Part shown: in pieces, positions 61,717-64,000 of the stretch | Numbering within the stretch: the stretch's first letter is position 1 | How the letters are laid out: each line of letters starts with the position of its first letter | Origin: Treponema sp. UBA4873 | GTDB lineage: Bacteria > Spirochaetota > Spirochaetia > Treponematales > Treponemataceae | DNA: 64,000 bases | Direction: 5' to 3' | NCBI GenBank assembly: GCA_002399405.1 | Contig: DHDP01000018.1 | Span: 435,339 to 499,338 of the forward strand | The notes under the pieces: model-generated | Seen by the model: only the letters and a program-made list of their open reading frames with translations | Databases searched by the model: none | Told to the model about the DNA's origin: nothing | Position numbers and translations under genes: made by a program

Positions 61717-62838
61717 ATGGCTAAGGTAGAACTGAAGGGTATCGGCAAAATTTACGACGGCAACGTCCGTGCAGTAACAAATGCCAATATCACGATTGAA
61801 GACAAGGAATTCTGCGTTCTTGTCGGTCCGTCAGGATGCGGAAAATCAACAACACTCCGCATGATTGCAGGTCTTGAAGATATCAGCGAAGGAAAGCTGT
61901 ACATCGACGGTGTCGAAATGAACGACGTTCCGCCGAAGGACCGCGATATCGCTATGGTATTCCAGAACTACGCTCTGTATCCGCATATGACCGTGTACGA
62001 CAACATGGCATTCGGACTCAAGATCCGCAAAATGGACAAAGCTGAGATCGACCGCCGTGTTAAGGATGCTGCAAAACAGCTCGACCTGACACAGTACCTC
62101 GACCGCAAACCGAAGGCTCTTTCCGGCGGTCAGCGCCAGCGTGTTGCAGTAGGACGCGCAATCGTCCGCAATCCGAAAGTCTTCCTTTTTGATGAACCGC
62201 TTTCCAACCTTGATGCAAAACTCCGTGTAACAATGCGTTCGGAACTCGCAGCACTTCATAACCGTCTGCAGGCAACGATGATTTACGTTACGCACGACCA
62301 GATTGAGGCTATGACGCTCGGTACGAAGATCGTCGTTATGAAGGACGGCCTTATCCAGCAGATCGGCGCTCCGCTGTATCTGTACAACAATCCGATTAAC
62401 AGATTCGTTGCGGGCTTTATCGGAACACCGCCGATGAACTTCATGACAGTCAAAGTTCTCGAGAAGAACGGAAAGATCGTCTGCGACGAAGGCTCGTTCG
62501 AGATTACACCGACAGAAGCTCAGACAAAGGATCTCAAAGCATATGTCGGAAAAGAAGTATCGTTCGGCATCCGCCCCGAGGACGTAAGGTTCACTGAAAA
62601 ACCGGCGGCGCAGGACAACATGCAGATGAAAATTACGAACAAGGAACCGCTCGGTGCTGAAACTCACCTGTACCTGCTTTCAAACAAAGGTCAGAGCATG
62701 ATTGCCCGTACGTCTGCTACTGCGGAATTCCGCCTCGGCGATACGGTTAACTTTGTTCCTGACATGGAGCGTGCAAAATTCTTCGCTATGGATGAGAGCG
62801 AACTGAATATCTGCGATAAAGTCGAAAAGAAATGGTAA
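61717..62838 (+). CDS. ugpC: Sugar ABC transporter ATPase, MsmX/UgpC type
   Basis: A 373-residue ATPase of the CUT1 sugar-importer family. Walker A GPSGCGKST, signature LSGGQRQRVAVGRA, Walker B VFLFDEPLSNLD and H-loop THDQIEAMT. The C-terminal ~120 residues form the MalK-like regulatory beta domain (VSFGIRPEDVRF). No permease or binding-protein gene adjoins it, and it has its own promoter and terminator. That is the layout of the shared ATPase MsmX, which energises several sugar importers; sharing is inferred here. Confidence 0.94.
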   Translation: MAKVELKGIGKIYDGNVRAVTNANITIEDKEFCVLVGPSGCGKSTTLRMIAGLEDISEGKLYIDGVEMNDVPPKDRDIAMVFQNYALYPHMTVYDNMAFGLKIRKMDKAEIDRRVKDAAKQLDLTQYLDRKPKALSGGQRQRVAVGRAIVRNPKVFLFDEPLSNLDAKLRVTMRSELAALHNRLQATMIYVTHDQIEAMTLGTKIVVMKDGLIQQIGAPLYLYNNPINRFVAGFIGTPPMNFMTVKVLEKNGKIVCDEGSFEITPTEAQTKDLKAYVGKEVSFGIRPEDVRFTEKPAAQDNMQMKITNKEPLGAETHLYLLSNKGQSMIARTSATAEFRLGDTVNFVPDMERAKFFAMDESELNICDKVEKKW

Positions 62839-62877
62839 TCTGAACATTGTTCGGAAATGAACGACGTTCAGTCTGAA

Positions 62878-62906
62878 AGCTGCCGCACAAAAACGGCAGC
62901 TTTTTT
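62878..62906 (+). terminator. Terminator after the MsmX/UgpC-type gene
   Basis: AGCTGCCG, 8 nt, CGGCAGCT (62878-62901) and a T-run to 62906. Confidence 0.9.
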
Positions 62907-62953
62907 GTTTACCGGAGCCGTTCCCGTATCATCTCACGACGGGCGTTTTTGAC

Positions 62954-62982
62954 TTGATAGAGCCTTGAAACAGGAATATAAT
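62954..62982 (+). promoter_or_regulatory. Leaderless-type promoter of the LRR gene
   Basis: TTGATA (62954-62959), 17 bp, consensus TATAAT (62977-62982), 7 nt, ATG 62990. No SD. Confidence 0.65.
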
Positions 62983-62989
62983 TTAATAC

Positions 62990-64000
62990 ATGGATGCAGA
63001 TTCTGCTGAAAACGGACTGCGTTTTTCTGCGGACCGTACAACAGTCATTTCTTTCACTCCTGAAGCAGACAGTGAATCTGTTGAGATCCCCGATTCTGTC
63101 GTTTCACTGCCAGAGGGACTCTTTGCGGGATGCAGTTCGCTTAAAACCGTGAAACTCCCGCGCTTCCTTCGTGTGCTTCCCGCCGGACTTTTTGCGGGCT
63201 GCTCCTCGCTCCTGAAAATCACTATGCCGGCAGAAATCGACTCGTTCGGTTCCGGGACTTTTTCCGGCTGCTCGTCGCTCAGAACTATTCCGTTTCGTGC
63301 GGGGCTTGAGGAACTTCCCTCCGAAGTGTTTTCCGGCTGTACATCGCTTACGTCGCTCGTTATTCCCGACACGGTGCGCGCTATCCGCCGCGGAGCGGTA
63401 TCAGGCTGCAGACTGCTTGAAACAGTCGTTCTGCCTTCTTCCCTTGAAATCCTTGAAAAAGAATCGTTCACTGGCTGTACGTCGCTCCGTCATATCCGCA
63501 TATCGGAAGATAACGCGAGATTCCGTGTCGACGAGGCCAACGGATGCCTGTACGAAAAGCAGGATGACGGAATGGAACTTATTGTCCTGAGCCCGGCCGA
63601 TTACGAGCGTTTTGCGGCTAAACTGGTTAAAACTGATTTTTCAGGCAGACCAGATTATGATATGAATACAACAGAACAAAAAATCAATGTGACAATGGAG
63701 ACGGAGAAAGAACTTATGCAGAACACAAAGAAAAAATTCAGAGACGAAATCGCTGAAAAAACAGCGGAGATACTGGCCGAAGGTACTTACCGGACAGACG
63801 ATCCGGGTGAGCCGGTTTCAGAGGAAGAGATGCAGATGCTTTCCACTGAAAGCGATATTCTCGCCCAGAATACATGCGTCAACGGTGATCCGGCCGTACT
63901 GACGCAGAGCGACTGGTGCCGCATTGAAAAGCTTGGAGCGGCCGCGTATACGGGATGCGAAACGGCTGAAGATCCGATGATCGCGCGCATCGCCTGCGCT
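62990..64000 (+). CDS. BspA-like leucine-rich-repeat protein, N-terminal part
   Basis: An open frame of 337 codons runs off the right edge. Residues ~25-180 are LRR_5 (BspA/TpLRR) repeats of about 23 residues, each ending in a GCxSL-type turn: FAGCSSL (twice), FSGCSSL, FSGCTSL, VSGCRLL, FTGCTSL. A non-repeat acidic region follows. No signal peptide or lipobox is visible at the start, unlike secreted BspA proteins, so this copy may be cytoplasmic. Binding partner unknown. Confidence 0.8.
   Translation, partial: MDADSAENGLRFSADRTTVISFTPEADSESVEIPDSVVSLPEGLFAGCSSLKTVKLPRFLRVLPAGLFAGCSSLLKITMPAEIDSFGSGTFSGCSSLRTIPFRAGLEELPSEVFSGCTSLTSLVIPDTVRAIRRGAVSGCRLLETVVLPSSLEILEKESFTGCTSLRHIRISEDNARFRVDEANGCLYEKQDDGMELIVLSPADYERFAAKLVKTDFSGRPDYDMNTTEQKINVTMETEKELMQNTKKKFRDEIAEKTAEILAEGTYRTDDPGEPVSEEEMQMLSTESDILAQNTCVNGDPAVLTQSDWCRIEKLGAAAYTGCETAEDPMIARIACA

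Overview
The window looks like chromosome of a spirochaete, most likely a moderate-GC Treponema. The evidence is a FliG paralogue, a second EF-G, an Mn-dependent pyrophosphatase with an inserted CBS/DRTGG module, a small surface-barrel protein ending in an aromatic residue, a BspA-like leucine-rich-repeat protein and superoxide reductase. Species cannot be fixed from sequence alone. No rRNA, CRISPR array, prophage or transposase gene was seen.

Layout. 1-2.3 kb: the start of a SurA/PpiD-like isomerase, an intergenic tract of repeats and hairpins, an exported nitroreductase, and tRNA-Asp and tRNA-Pro. 2.3-18.2 kb (all +): split ThrE/YjjPB exporter, a diguanylate cyclase with a LacI-like sensor domain, RNase II family protein, aspartate kinase, FliG paralogue, PreP-like protease, a tocopherol-cyclase-like protein, ClpB and an outer-membrane barrel. 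18.5-31 kb: RlmJ, NAD synthase, galactokinase, pyrophosphatase, ArgR, an AP-superfamily hydrolase, MutS2 and RsgA. 31-36 kb: AraC regulator with GH127 arabinofuranosidase, a metallo-beta-lactamase-fold protein, a possible transmembrane terpene cyclase, and tRNA-Gln and tRNA-Glu. 36-40 kb: a five-gene pantothenate/CoA operon, panB-panC-coaC-coaB-coaX. 40-47.7 kb: a PRD/EIIA regulator divergent from a beta-glucoside PTS operon (IIA, IIB, IIC, GH1, an Old Yellow Enzyme/enoate-reductase homologue, and its own HPr). 47.8-57.1 kb: two ECF vitamin/amino-acid importers bracketing an esterase, superoxide reductase, an ArsR regulator, a flavin reductase and a HAD phosphatase. 57-64 kb: GH18 chitinase lipoprotein, EF-G2, tRNA-Leu, a DUF554 protein, an orphan MsmX/UgpC ATPase, and an LRR protein running off the edge.

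The most notable pattern is in gene starts. At least twelve transcription units have a sigma70-type promoter (TTGnnn, 16-17 bp, TAnnnT-like) placed so that the -10 box ends only 6 or 7 bases before the ATG. Transcription would then begin at or beside the start codon, giving leaderless mRNAs. Other units have ordinary leaders with strong Shine-Dalgarno sites, so two start modes appear to coexist. The placement also helped choose several starts (3763, 30836, 35069, 1838).

The rest of the biology is a saccharolytic, fermentative, oxygen-stressed lifestyle: plant or chitin glycoside breakdown, PTS and ECF uptake, CoA synthesis from pantoate, and superoxide reduction. Functions are assigned from motifs read by eye; no database search was run.
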